Shown: positions 1 through 11,500 of the stretch, piece by piece
Numbering within the stretch: the stretch's first letter is position 1
Layout of the letters: each line of letters begins with the position of its first letter
Assembly (NCBI GenBank): GCA_009602725.1
Contig: WELB01000024.1
Coordinates: 685,502-729,721 of the forward strand
Source: Spirogloea muscicola
Lineage: Eukaryota; Streptophyta; Zygnematophyceae; Spirogloeales; Spirogloeaceae
Direction: 5' to 3'
DNA: 44,220 bases
Notes under the pieces: generated by a model
What the model saw: only the letters and a program-made list of their open reading frames with translations
Database searches by the model: none
Told to the model about the DNA's origin: nothing
Program-made: the position numbers and the translations under genes

Positions 1-36
1 CCTTCTTCTATCCTCAATGGGCGAGCCCTTTCTTCT
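1..36 (+). repeat. 3' end of S-type retroelement copy
   Basis: This is the last part of a dispersed repeat, cut by the window edge. It shows the conserved 3' block (ATCCTCAATGGGCGAGCC followed by CTTTCTTCT) that ends many other copies in the window. The stem-loop part lies outside the window. Confidence 0.7.
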
Positions 37-46
37 TTCTTGTTCC

Positions 47-290
47 GGTCGAGTCGACATGGCCCCCGTCAGCACGGCTCCCCCCGCTCTGTGGCACCTC
101 CGGCCCTCCTAGTATAGGGCGTCTTTTCATGTAGCCACATTCTTTGCGCTGCATTCTTTGCACTTTCTGCATTTTCTGCCTGAACAATGTAATGGCTTGA
201 ATTGGCCTCGCTTTAATTTCATGCGCACCGCGCGCCTTCTCTCTTTGGGCTGGCTTTGCCAGCCCCTATTCTCAATGGGCGAGCACTTAC
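47..290 (+). repeat. Composite repeat, also found at 16281-16795
   Basis: Bases 47-95 match 16281-16332, and 96-230 match 16530-16715, including the phrases GTCGACATGGCCCCCGTC and TGTGGCACCTCCGGCCCTC. At 16333-16529 the second copy holds an extra S-type element, so this copy is the empty site. A T-motif (GAACAATGTAATGGCTTGAA, then ATGCGCACCGCGCGCC) and an S-type 3' end with its GGGCTGG/CCAGCCC stem follow at 184-290. Short open frames here are incidental. Confidence 0.75.
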
Positions 291-356
291 TTGCGATGAA
301 CTCTCCCCCTCGAGAGTGGCGCTGTGGGAAGCGAGGCCGGCGTCAGTTTCCTGTCA

Positions 357-475
357 GAGAAGGTGCTCGCCCATAGAAGAGAGGGGCTGGCAGGAGCCAG
401 CCAAAAAAAGAATGGACAAAATCCAAAGAGCTACAGGAGAATCACTCAGTAACCTCTGCTAAGCAGCCGCAGGTC
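357..475 (-). repeat. S-type retroelement 3' copy
   Basis: Read on the minus strand, 475-446 encodes DLRLLSRGY and a TGA stop. It is followed by the S-type 3' UTR, with the GGCTGG/CCAGCC stem and the terminal GGGCGAGCACC block near 360. It belongs to the subfamily whose stem is preceded by a variant of TTTGGATATTGTCCATTC. Confidence 0.75.
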
Positions 476-479
476 CTGT

Positions 480-960
480 CGGGCCCCGCCGCAGCCCCAT
501 CCGTCTGTTGTCCTCCGCAGCGCCTGCCGCCGCGCCGCGTCGCCTGCCGACCCGCGGATCCGCCGATGCGCCAACGCGCCTGCGCCACGGTCCGACACGG
601 CGGGGCCCAGCAGCGGCGGCCCAAGGCGGGCCCAGCAGCGTCGCCACTCGCGCCGCGAGCCGGACGGCGAGGCCACCGCCACCGCCAGCCGGCCTGCCCG
701 CAGGCGCCACGGGCGGAGGGCCTCTGCGGGGCCCACGGCAGCACAGGTGACGGCAGCGCAATCGACATCGGAGCGCGCTGGCGTGCCGGGAGCGGCCCGA
801 GCGGGAAGTAGATGCAGATACGGTGTGGGCCGCGTACGCAACAGTGGAGTTCGAGACGACGGGGCCGCCCGCTTTCAGTGTCAGGGCAAGCGGGCCGGTT
901 GTATCGGGGATACGTGTTTCGTTTCACGCCTGCTTTCGTGGCGGCGCTCCAACTCCCCAA
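480..960. other. GC-rich stretch without a recognisable gene
   Basis: This stretch is strongly GC- and CpG-rich and has overlapping open frames on both strands (longest about 170 codons, minus). All are Arg/Ala/Pro-rich as expected of GC-rich DNA, and none resembles a known family. Similar islands in this window sit at gene starts, so it may be the relic of one. I see no splice-linked coding exon. Confidence 0.4.
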
Positions 961-968
961 GTCAGCTT

Positions 969-998
969 GTCGGATTTGTGCTCACCCGTGGGTACTGA
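969..998 (+). repeat. Degenerate copy of the retroelement C-terminal motif
   Basis: The 30-nt block reads VGFVLTRGY followed by TGA. It matches the DLYVLTRGY block at 1272-1301, but its start is altered: an upstream S-L-S-D-L reading is in another frame, which suggests a small indel. Confidence 0.5.
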
Positions 999-1064
999 TG
1001 TCACCTTATGAACCTTAGTGTAGGTTCTCCGTATTATGCAGCCCTGTTTAGTTTGCCCAAGACT

Positions 1065-1400
1065 CTGCCTTGAACAATGTATCGGCTTGAACTGGCCTCC
1101 ATTTCAATTCATGCGCCCCGTGCGCCTTCTCTCTTTTCGCTCTTGCAACGACGAGTTTCGGCCTGTTTGCAGCGTGCTCAGGCTAGTGCCTTGCACCAGA
1201 AAGCTGGGCGAGCTCTAGGTGGTGGCAGAAGGGCTCCGTTTCTGGCATCTAGTATTCATGCATCGATCATGGACCTTTATGTTTTGACCCGTGGTTATTG
1301 AGCGGGTCAATCTGCTGTAGGTTATGTAGATCTTTAGATGTGCTTGCCTTTGTGCTTGGTCATTTGGCCTACATTCGTTTCTAGTACATGGATTTACTTT
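1065..1400 (+). mobile_element. Non-LTR retroelement 3' end fragment
   Basis: After a T-motif (1070-1135), an open frame runs to a TGA at 1299-1301 and ends DLYVLTRGY. Residues Q-K-A-G-R-A-L upstream of the terminus match K-A-G-R-A-L at about 28395, and the DNA from about 1155 aligns with 28350-28491. The 3' UTR shares TGTGCTTGCCTTTGT and CATTTGGCCTACATT with 28895-28950. A short hairpin with TTGACCCG/CGGGTCAA arms spans about 1284-1311. It is a 5'-truncated, non-autonomous remnant. Confidence 0.65.
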
Positions 1401-1935
1401 TTTCTTTTACACAGCTTAGAAGCCCCCCGCGCACACCCCCCCATGGCGGGCTTCTTCGCCGGCCACGCCGCCGCCAAGCCTGGCAACCCATGTGCTCGCG
1501 CCGCTCTCGCACGGCTTCCGCCGCACTCCTCGCCTCGCTTGGAGGCGGCCGCTCACCCTGCCTCGGCGCCTCTTGCCCCCCTGGCCGCAGCATCGCAGCC
1601 CGCGGCGCCCGCGACACTCCTCAAGCTCTCCTTCCCCCCGGGCTCAGAACATGCATGTGAACAGTCCTGCAGCGTCCTTTGTCCACGCGGCCCACGCTTT
1701 GCCCCCTCAATTGTCGCCATGTGCGGGTCGCTCTTCCCCATCATCAATTCCCGCCATGTGCGGGTCGCTCACCTCCCTAACCATCTCTCCCTCACCATCG
1801 CCATCCCTTTGGGCCGTGTGTTCATTTTCGTTGGGCTGGCCTTTTACAGCTGGCGCAAGTGTATCGAATGCGCCTGGCCGTCTCGCTGCAGAGGTCTATG
1901 GCCCGGGCGTTGCACCTTCGTGCCCTCCCTGCTGC
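1400..1935. other. GC-rich segment, no gene recognised
   Basis: An open frame of about 225 codons (1338-2015, plus) crosses this segment and ends in the adjoining S-type element in the wrong frame for its peptide. Its composition is Ala/Pro/Leu-rich without a domain. A 19-bp direct repeat (CGCCATGTGCGGGTCGCTC) occurs at about 1715-1733 and 1752-1770. I do not support a protein here. Confidence 0.4.
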
Positions 1936-1938
1936 CTC

Positions 1939-2146
1939 TGGCTCTGGCCAGGGGACCCACTTCCACGAGCCTAGCATCTCCGACCTGCGGCTGCTTAGCA
2001 GAGCTTTCTGAGTGATGCGTAGCTGCTTTGTTTCTCTGTGTGCTTGTTTTCGTAGCGCTTCCCCTGGCCCCCTTCTCGTACTCTGTTCATTCTTTTTTGG
2101 GCTGGCTTTTCCGGCCCCTATTCTCAATGGGCGAGCACTTTCTTCT
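1939..2146 (+). repeat. S-type retroelement 3' copy, near full length
   Basis: It starts at TGGCTCTGGCCAGGGG like the copies at 26414-26632 and 43217-43402. It encodes Q-G-T-H-F-H-E-P-S-I-S, then DLRLLSRAF and TGA (1982-2011). The 3' UTR carries a GGGCTGG/CCGGCCC stem and ends GGGCGAGCAC-TTTCTTCT. Only the last two residues of the peptide deviate from its relatives. Confidence 0.8.
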
Positions 2147-2159
2147 TTTACAGCCAAGC

Positions 2160-3280
2160 CCCGCTGAGGGAGCTTCTTCCTTCACCAGCTCATTCGGGCC
2201 CGTCATAGAGCATCGGCACATTCAAAAAGACCAGGCGTTCAAAAGGGCGCTGATTGCTTGACGGCCCACCAAGGTGCCCATGTCGGCTACTGTGCCCCTG
2301 CTGGCGCATGCCACTGTGGTAAGCAGCCCTTTGCAGGTTGTGTTTTTTAAATTTTCTCCAGAAGCATGACCATGGCATGTCATTGACTGTAAAATAACCC
2401 AGACCGCCACTATCAATCGCCAGTTTCGAAATCTCTCCAACGGTTGTGCAAGCAGCTACCATTCGGGCAACTCGAGGTAGCAGCAGTACGCTCATATTTG
2501 CTCAGCACTCAAGCAAACACTCTGTTTGCTCGCAAGAAGGGAGTGGCTCATGCATGTCAAGTATGTGATCCTAATGGCCAGCACTCAATCTGAAAGGACA
2601 TTGTTCCTTTACAGCCTTTCCAGCAGTAATTACACTGTCAATGTCCTGCCAGCGACTCTCAGTGTGCTGCCTTTGCCAGCAAGAAGCTGCTGGAGGACGC
2701 AACATGGCAGGCAAGTTAGTGTACGCTCTCATCACCATTTCGGCAGGAAGCAGACAGCTCCTTGTCACGTTGAACGCAGCCCTAGTGGTGGCCAGGACCC
2801 CGGACTCACTGTTCGCTGTATCTGCTGCAGCCAGGCTAGCCGTCACTCGGCCTGGCATTGTAAAAACCAGACTTTTGAGAACATTCATTCCGTCTGCTAC
2901 AAATATCCGTGGCGGCTACAGTAAGAAATGTTACCTTCTCCAGCATCTGATCCAGCTGGTGGATGCGCTTTGTCGTGGCCGGGGGGGCAGCTTGGGGAAA
3001 ACTAGCATTCCGGTCACTGCATGTTACAGAATGAGGCTTTCGCTAAGTTTGCAGCGATCCCAAGCTATGGCTGTTTACAGCTTGCTGAGCGTGCACTAGA
3101 CATTGGCAAGTCGCTTCCGTGGATTGCTCCGGCTCCTCAATGAAGCCTCTCCCCTTTGCGTATGCTCACTAGTGGGTACTGAGTCCCCCTTCAGCCGGCT
3201 TTCCTATCGCTACCTGAGCCACCTTAGCGTACGGCTTTGCCTTGTAGCCCCTCTTGTTGCACACTGGCTTTTGCCTGAAG
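2160..3280. other. Unresolved stretch with overlapping open frames
   Basis: Open frames of 100-152 codons overlap on both strands (plus 2641-3099; minus 2190-2495 and 2571-2888). Both strands offer plausible AG acceptors and neither translation matches a family I know. The stretch ends at about 3165-3190 with a decayed relative of the TGGGTACTGA retroelement terminus, so part may be retroelement-derived. No function is assigned. Confidence 0.3.
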
Positions 3281-4010
3281 ATATATTTGGCTAAATCTGG
3301 CCTCCACTTCATTCCATGCGCACCGTGCGCCCCTCTTCTTATCTGGCACGGCGCGAGCCGCTGGCGCCAGAGGGCTTAGGGGTAGGAATGTAGTTTGAAG
3401 GATTAGGCCTGCAGCGAGCCTGGGTGCCGAGTGGCTCATGCAGCGAGCCAAGCGGAGGCCCAGACGGGCGGCCAAACCAGGCCGGGCTCCCACGCCGTTA
3501 TCTGGCTGGCTGGCTCACGCTCAGCTGTGGCCTTGAGCTCATCGCTGCCACGCCGCTGCATGCATGGCCTGGCCACCGCGTGACCGCCCTGACTTCCGAG
3601 TGAGGGCGTTCGGGCGTGGACACGAGATTTCTGAGAACGGCTTTGCTCGCCAGCAGCCATAGCTTGCGCTCCTACCACCTGCAACTGGGACGACCGCAGT
3701 GACCGCCCTTGCCGCGCCGCCACTGTCTTGCTCCTCACACCGGCCTGGCTAATCTGCGGAAGCCTGAGACAGGGCGTCTACCTGTTGAGCGGTAGCACAG
3801 ACATCAAGTCGGAGGTGAGCAAGGGTGGAGGAGGCAGTATTGGTTAAAGTGTGCCATTACGGCAGCATGACTGCACGTTGCTCTCGCACGGGCTACAGCG
3901 CTCCTCGCCATCCCTGGATACTTAGGGTAACATCAGCCTGGACCCAACTTGTATAGAATCATAAAGACATGCATAGCTGTCCACAACAGTCACATGCATT
4001 TCAAGACCTT
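3280..4010. other. No gene seen; short T-motif fragment at 3290-3335
   Basis: Bases 3290-3335 are a fragment of the T-motif repeat (GGCCTCCACTTCATTCCATG, then CGCACCG). The rest has only short open frames on both strands. It may contain upstream sequence of the gene around 4.0-4.9 kb. Confidence 0.4.
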
Positions 4011-4024
4011 GCTTCATTGCGCAG

Positions 4025-4869
4025 GTAAAATCTGTTTCAGCACAGAGGAATTTGCTGGCTGCAGTTGTTGGTGTGCCTAGAGAATATACTGCTGATGGGT
4101 ATATTCGCCACAGTATCCTGTGAGGGGTTGCAGGTAAGTTCGTGACCTGCACCTCGATGAGCGAGGCAGCTCTTATGCTTCCTTCTGGAATTTGGTGGTA
4201 AGCTTTCTGGTGGAACACTCCACGTCATTGCAATTGCCGTAAGTCCATGCTGACTGCAAAGCACATTGCGAAAGGAGGCAGTCTGAAGTCGCATAAGGTC
4301 CATCCATCCAGGCTGACGATCACAAGCCTACTTTTACACAGCTGTGCTATCTTGGGCCTGCTATGGGCCTACTATAGATGTTGTTTCTGCCTTAGCACGT
4401 CATTTATATGCATGCTTGTCCACTTTTGTTTCAGTTTGTCAGAGCGGCAGCACGCAGTAGCATCCGTCAACCCGTAAGCCGGACTCCATGCTGGTTGGCT
4501 GGGGCTCCAGTTTCAGGCCTCACTTACAAGCAGCTGCAGGCAACATCAGCGGCTTGCTTCTCCACGATAATTTACTGCGAGACGTACTCGAAGCTGCAGC
4601 TTGGCCGCCCATCAGCTGCTGAGGCTTTCTCATCAAAAATGAAGGAGCTGCAGATCAGGAATCCTGCTGTGGACCACTATGTCTTCAACTGTTGCTCTCA
4701 GAACAATATGATCGCTGCCAATGGTTACAAGTACGGATTGACATGTGCGGATGATGGTTACGGTGACCGCAACGGCGTCACAATGGGGGACTTGGACGAG
4801 GACACCTACGGGGCGCAGCACACTATTCTGAACTTCGACTACTCTCCCAGAAGCAAGCTGCTGGAATGA
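4025..4869 (+). CDS. Unrecognised protein, C-terminal exons (partial model)
   Basis: I do not recognise this protein. The last exon is open from about 4444 to the TGA at 4867-4869, preceded by a good acceptor (TTTTGTTTCAG). Its C-terminal 75 residues are acidic, with NPAVDHYVFNCC, GYKYGLTCADDG and LDEDTYGAQHTILNFDY, a composition unlike incidental frames. A second probable exon at about 4025-4117 reads SAQRNLLAAVVGVPREYTADGYI, shown here as overlapping parts SAQRNLLAAVVGVPREY and REYTADGYI, and follows GCAG. The splice joining the two and the 5' end are not resolved. It could be a lineage-specific protein. Low to moderate confidence that it is a real gene. Confidence 0.4.
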
Positions 4870-5583
4870 CATGGGCACACACACGGTAGTGCCCATGTCT
4901 ATACAACCTACTATGTGGCAGGAGCACCGAAGAAGAGCTGCACGTTAACAAACAGATGAGGACATGCAGCAACATGTAAAGGTTCCACATGATAAGACGC
5001 TTTAGCGTCAGACAGAGTTGCACACAGATCAAAGGTGTCACCACGGCCTTACATCACTCGACTTCACATGCCTCGGCGTTTCAGTAGTAATGCAGTTCAA
5101 TTTTGCTTAGTCGAATTTCAGCATTGACAGCAACAGCATGACTGCAGGACGGTCTTGCATCAAGTCCTGTACTGAATCTTAGGCTTCAGCTGAGAGATCG
5201 GCGCCTGTGTGTACACTGCAGCACATATAGCACATCAGTGAACAAACTGCACCTTTGATCCCCATGATGCTCTGCATTCATACGCACTGAGCAAGGAGGC
5301 TGCAGCTACTGTGCATGCATGCTGCAGCTGATAATGGTGGAGATGCGGCTCAGGACGGACTCTGAAGTACATGCCAACGTCCTGTAGTATACACGCGCCT
5401 GACGTGGACTGTGAATCTGGGTAGCAAGCTAGCATGCCTGTCATCATTGACATGAGATCTCGTGCTATGCATTTGCATTGAATAGCAACTGCATTACATA
5501 GCAGCCTCCAAATGGGGGGCCTTCGATTTGATAGTAGAGCGACCGATAGGAGCGTCATAAAGCATCACAATCTGTGTATACAG
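4870..5583. other. Convergent intergenic region, no gene
   Basis: This lies between the 3' end of the unrecognised plus-strand gene and the 3' end of NOT3 on the minus strand. There are only short open frames and no repeat family member. Confidence 0.5.
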
Positions 5584-8500
5584 TCATGCTTGAATACTGC
5601 CATCCTCCAGGTATTTGTATTCAAAAGTGAAGCTGTTTTTGATGCGTGTGCACCTGCATTGACGGGCATGCACCAACATGCACACCTCAATCTGGGTAGA
5701 CGTACTCACAAAAGCACAGGACGACTGCAACCTACTAAGGAGGCATGACCGATACACCTAGACTTAAGCTGCATAGAATGTGGTTCCTATTTGAGCAGGC
5801 TATCAACAGAAACTGAAGAGCTCTCCAACAGCAACATGCTGACTAGAAGTGGGGCTTACCACCCGCTCGTCTGCCTGTTAGCACCTTCCACTTGGTGCAA
5901 GTTGAAGTCAAAGTACACGTAGCTACCCTGCTCCGACTCGTCTGTTGCTGTCTGCAAATGAGCATCAAGATTTCATTGCTCAGTGTCTATAGACAACTAC
6001 AGCAGTACTTTAATTGAGCCGTCACTGTGCCTCATCACGACAACAGTGATCAAATAATGCATCAAGTAGCATATGCATGCAAGTTCCGTGATATCACACA
6101 AAGCTTAAGTACGTAAGGTTGGGCGCTGCATTTGGAATCTGAAGTAGGTAACTAACATGAGGACTGGAATGGCGCTGAAACCAAGTGTTGTAGCGTGTGT
6201 GGTACCTCCACGCCTGCTTCTTAAGCTCCCGAGAAGCAAGGTACTGCAAATACGTGCCCTGTACAAGCAAAGGAAAGCACTCAAATGTCAGTGATGAATT
6301 GCTTATGCCAAGATCAGCATCTCTGATGCTCATCAGAGTGGCTCGCCTGAAAAGCTTCACAAATAAGGAGTACCTTTGGCAAAGTCTTATCTGCTTCGAG
6401 CCACAGGTGGTGCAACATCTTTATTTGCATCAAGTACGTCAAACACTCTTCCTATAGATTTATTTGAATTGAAGCAAGGATTGCAGATGCCGGTAACTGG
6501 CAGGATGATGCTTAGAAGCAAACGACTAAGCATGTTCAGCTTGATTGAGATGCAGCTTCATATCACTTTCCTTGCACCTGCTGGAAGTAGAAAGCGAAGA
6601 ACAAGGCATCAGTATCGAGCTTCTCAAACAGTGCATGAGCGTTTTGAGCTGCCACTGGCGCTTGCGGCCAGCTGCAGGGCAACTTCAATGGCTTTGAAGA
6701 TGCGAACGTTGGCCTTTTGTCAGCACAAGTCAGCGAACATTTGATTAGTACTTGATCAGCATAAGCTGGTATTGATAGTGGCTTTTACGGTACTAAGTCA
6801 TCTGAAGATTATGCTGCATGCTCTCGATGTTATATCCCTTCAGTATGATAGCTCACATGTGCTTGTATACAAGGTCGAAGAGGGTAGTATTTGGTGAACA
6901 AGAGAATGTTAGGCATCTATCAGCTATTGAAAGGTTACCATGCATCGCCTTGATTCGGCATTCCATTTGCTTGAGTCGGACTCATGTGCCTCAGCCCACT
7001 AATAAGCAGGGCGTCGGCCTCGTCAAGCGGTCCCTTTGTACACTTTGCAGGGTCAGGGAGCTCATGAGTTGCTAAGCTGGAGCGTGCGGAGGTGTCAATA
7101 TGATCCAGCCAACCAGGTGGAAATGACGGCTGAGAGTGCTCCGGAGGGGCTGCTGGCGTAAGTTGTTGATCTCGTTGGTGTTGAGTCAAGAACCTGTTAG
7201 GGTGGTCAAATTTGGGATTGAAGCCCAGCTCCCAGTCTTTCCGCAGCTTTTGTCCAACCTCCACGTCATTACCTTTCTCCTTTGCATAGATAGCAAGGCG
7301 AAGAGTCAGTCAGAAGCTGGACTCCTTGACATATTGTTCAGCTTTGATTTGTCCCATTCCACAAGTTGCATGCTCCATTTGCTAATCTCTACTGACCTCT
7401 GAGCCCAACTCCGCTTCCCTGGTATCTATGAATCTGAAAGCCTGATATTCTTTTTTTCTCTGCTTCTTTACCAAGAATCGAGATCGAAAGAGCTTGTTGG
7501 GGGTTGAATGATACGGTGTGCAGGATCAGAGATGTCGCCAGTGTGTGCATGAGTTGCTTGAGTCCGTATAGAACCTGAAAGTGGGGAAGGATGACTGGTA
7601 CGTACTTCACTCCCGCTTGTCTGGCTGGAATTGTCACTTTGCGGGTCAGTGGCTACTGTTTGCAAAGTTGCTGTAGAGGCCTGTACCCTGCTTCCACCTT
7701 TGGAAGAAGTTTCATGTGAGTCTAAGACATTAACCCCGATGTCACGAAGGACCTGCTCTTGCATCTGCAAGCAATAGAGATCGATACAATGAGTAAGTCG
7801 ATGCTGTTTGCAGCCATCCGCAGAGGATAAAAGATTTTGAAAATGCCGTACTATAAGTAAAGGCATCAAAAGGACACCGCCTCAGCCAAAAATGAGCATT
7901 TGCTGGAGCAATTGCTCATTTTGGTAGGTTGCACGCTGTCACTTTCTGATTACTTGTATCCACAGCCCTGAGCAATGAGGACAAGTTGCAATTAACTCAC
8001 TTGAGGAGGCTCATTACTCTTGGACGGACTAGCACTTGCATGTTGGGAGCTGGCCTGGGAGGTTCCATCGCTGACTTTGTCACCTTGGCTATCGAGTTGC
8101 CTTGTCTTCCGCAGAGTTGGCACAGTGCCTTTTATTCCAGAAATACTGCGAGAGAACAGCATGCTACTGGCCCTTGTACCAACTGGCGCAAGCCGTTCTC
8201 CCTGTCTCGACATCATTGATGAATGCACAGATGCATCCCTCCGCAAAAGCTCAACAGTCCCATCCTTTGTGTCCCTTTCACGAACCTGCAATGCCACAAA
8301 AAGAGAAAACTTCATGCATTGCAGAGTTTCTAGTCAATACTAGTCTCTGACGACTATATACTGCATGCACTGAGTGACGCAATTAAGCTTTGCAGAGTAT
8401 CTAGCCATTGCTCTTCTCTGACAAAGTAAGCTGCAGGCATCTCACTCAAGTCCAAAGCTTGTCATGTTCTACCTGTGCCAGACCTGTTCTATAGCAGCGT

Positions 8501-11500
8501 CTTGTGGTACCAAACGGCTGGATTCAGGAGGGCTTTCCCGCCCAAATGCTGCAGCCAGAAGTGAGGCTCGTCTTCGTGTAGCTAGCATCTGTGACTAGCA
8601 CAAGTCAGTCGTAGTGTTACTGCTTAATCTTGTAAGATTTGGCTCGTCCTACTGACGTTGCAGGCCGCCGGAGTGGCTGGTGTAAATCTAAATGACACAA
8701 CTATAAATGGACAAGTCGAGTATGCGATGAGAACATACAGATTGCGGAGAATGAGCAAGGTTGCAAGGAGACAAGGACTTGTTTCTTTTCCGTGTGTTCG
8801 ACATGTCTTCAGAGCATCCAGCGGCGGTTGGGCTGTATGCGCTGTCGGGTATTTGCATCGGCGATGGACTGCCCATGGCATCTGGCATTAACGATCCATG
8901 TGAGTGATTCAGATAAAAATATTTGCACGTCTTTTGAGTTGATGATCGAGATGTTATGTCCTGGGAATCACTGGCACCAACATAGCAGAAGCGTAACGAG
9001 CACTTTCAGCAGCTGAACACCTGTCAAGCAGGAAGAACGACACCCTGCTCGAATGCAACCAGTATCCTTCATGTAGCGCATAAGTAGGCACCTCAGTCAT
9101 AGACCCAAGCCTTGGTGTGCACATTACCTGTAACTTGTGGTGGAAATGCATCTGCCATAGTTGCTTGAAGCTCCTGTACAACCAACATAGGCCACATATT
9201 CAGCTACCATGCCCTATGCTCACAGAATTGCAAAAGATGCTGCTGTCAACTTGCAGTACACTGCTAGCTTTTTCCATAGAGATTAAGACAAGGTACAGTT
9301 ACTGCATGTTGACATTGTCAAGCAGCATACTAGACCTCCCATCAGTGTACGACTTGCGGGACTCAATCCTTTGGCCAAAGATTGGTCGACTGGCACCTTC
9401 AGCGAAGTACCACTTGTTGGTGAAGTGGCTGGCACAGCAGCTGCACTCTTCGGGCTGAGACCAGGTATAGCTTTGGCTGCACGTCAAGCACACATCTCAT
9501 CATTCGTTCTGTCCTCTAGATGCAGCCATCAGAAGCAGATACCCATGTTCAAGTGTAAGTCTCCAGGCTTCCATGGCTGCAGAAACAGATGCTTCAGGCC
9601 ACCATGCACAGATATCACAACATGATGCGAATATGCGCTGGTCGACTGATTAACACCGTATGTAAGGGTGTTTCCTGATATGGCAGCCAAAGCGCAAGCC
9701 TATTTCTGAGGTAGCATAATAGATATGCTGACAGTGATTTTGCACGACCTGCGCGCCCAATGCTAAGTTCTTCTCCAACTTTGCTGTCCAGCTTGTCAAA
9801 TGGGAGGTGACTGTAAACCGTCTCGTCATGCATGTAGTCTGGGTCCTGCATCCAGAAGTATGGGTGGTTCATATAAGCATGTTTAGGACGAAGCTACACA
9901 GCATTGAGAGGCTTGGTGGTACTCAGCTGGCATGCCTAAGAGACATATCGACCTTCCTTCAAAAGCTAAATAGCTGAACACGTGCTCGTACTTCCAGCAT
10001 CGATCTGCAACACAGCATAGACTGTAGCTGCAAGTACATGACGCCCTGCAACAGCCATCATGTACTTCAGAATGCACCAAGACATAGAACCTATGTTCGA
10101 ATCAGGTAGCCACCTGATTCATGTCAAGGTAATATTCCAGCGTGTCTCTCAGGTCGTCAACCTCTTGACAGGCAATCTCGTTGTTCTCCAGCAACCTATG
10201 TACCTGTGTAATACAAAAACAGGGTAAAGAGGTCGCCATCAGCAAGAGCAGGCTGTGAAACCAGCAGTACCTGTACAGTTGCTTGATTCTACACCATGTG
10301 CTGCTCCTGGTACTAGTTTCTTATGTGGGAGGCTTAAGCGAGCATGGAAGTAGAGCTTGCTAGGTAGAGTGTGAGATAGCACTGTGGTCATTACTAGGAC
10401 GACTCGACCCCGATGCAACCTTCAAATAACTTTGATACCTGTTCCAACTTTGCACGGTGCCACTTGTTCTGCACAGCAACACATGAATGTGAGAGCGTGA
10501 AAGCACACTGATGTGGGAGTGGTGCACTATTGAGATGTCTTCGGCATGATTGCAGACAGACATGCATCAGTGTTTGGAGGCTCTATCCAGAAGCTTTTGT
10601 TGCTTTCAGAAATGGCTGACGAGGCCAGGATGAGGACTGAAGAATGTTACGGCTTTCAACTACTGCTTCCTGGGTACTGAGCTTCCATCTGCATCTTCTC
10701 GTGTCTAGTTGTTTAGTTTTCCTTTTCGGCACCAATTTTGGCTTTGGATATTGTGCATTCGTTATGGGCTGGCTTTGCCAGACCCTCTTCTCTATGGGCG
10801 AGAAATTTCTTCCAATGGTGCAGAGATACTTTTCTTACCCTGTCAACCATGCACTCCAGCTCGGAAACCCTTGAATATGTCTTCTTGTTACTCCTTCCTG
10901 AATGGGAGCAGCCAATTGCAACAATGATCTCAAATTGCTGCCAATTGAAGGTCAGCATTGCTGTCCACAGTTTGTATTAGCTCAAGGGCTTGCTGCAGCT
11001 CCTCTACTTTGAGCCTCGAATCCGTAGGACCAAAATGAAACCCTCTGAGCTAAGTATTTTCTTCCAGAGATTATAAGTTCGTCATAGATGACATCGGATG
11101 CATGCAGTGCCTCACCTGGCCCTATGATTTCAATCTCTGCTTCAAATGCATCAATTTGCAGCTGAAGCGCATCAATTGTCTGTAGAAGCACACCACAAAG
11201 GTATCATTCCGATCCACTGTAATGAGGTCCAGCTGCAGCCAGTCTGTTCGAACAGGTGTGCCATGCATGATGCTGAAGCGCTGCTTACAGACTCCAAAGT
11301 ATGCTAGCTTACCTTATTGAGGAAGGTTGCTGCTTCGGCCTTCCCCTGCTCCTCTGGGTCCAATTTAGGCTTTGCCATGAACCGCATGACCAAATTTCGA
11401 ATCAAAAGTATTCAACAGATGCAAATGATGTCAATTGACAAGTCAGTGGGCATGACAAGTTCACAAGCACAATCCTCTCAGTACTAATACCAGTGTCCAT

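Noticed and set aside
1281-1315. tRNA-like hairpin at TTGACCCG/CGGGTCAA
   Set aside because: It has only one stem, no cloverleaf and no promoter boxes; it overlaps the coding terminus of the retroelement.
1338-2015. 225-codon plus-strand open frame
   Set aside because: It enters the S-type element in the wrong frame for its conserved peptide and has no domain-like features.
5856-5858. Apparent NOT3 stop codon after GANRQTSGW
   Set aside because: A GTAAGC donor lies just before it, and exon 5653-5584 restores the conserved [10 protein letters not shown] end in phase.
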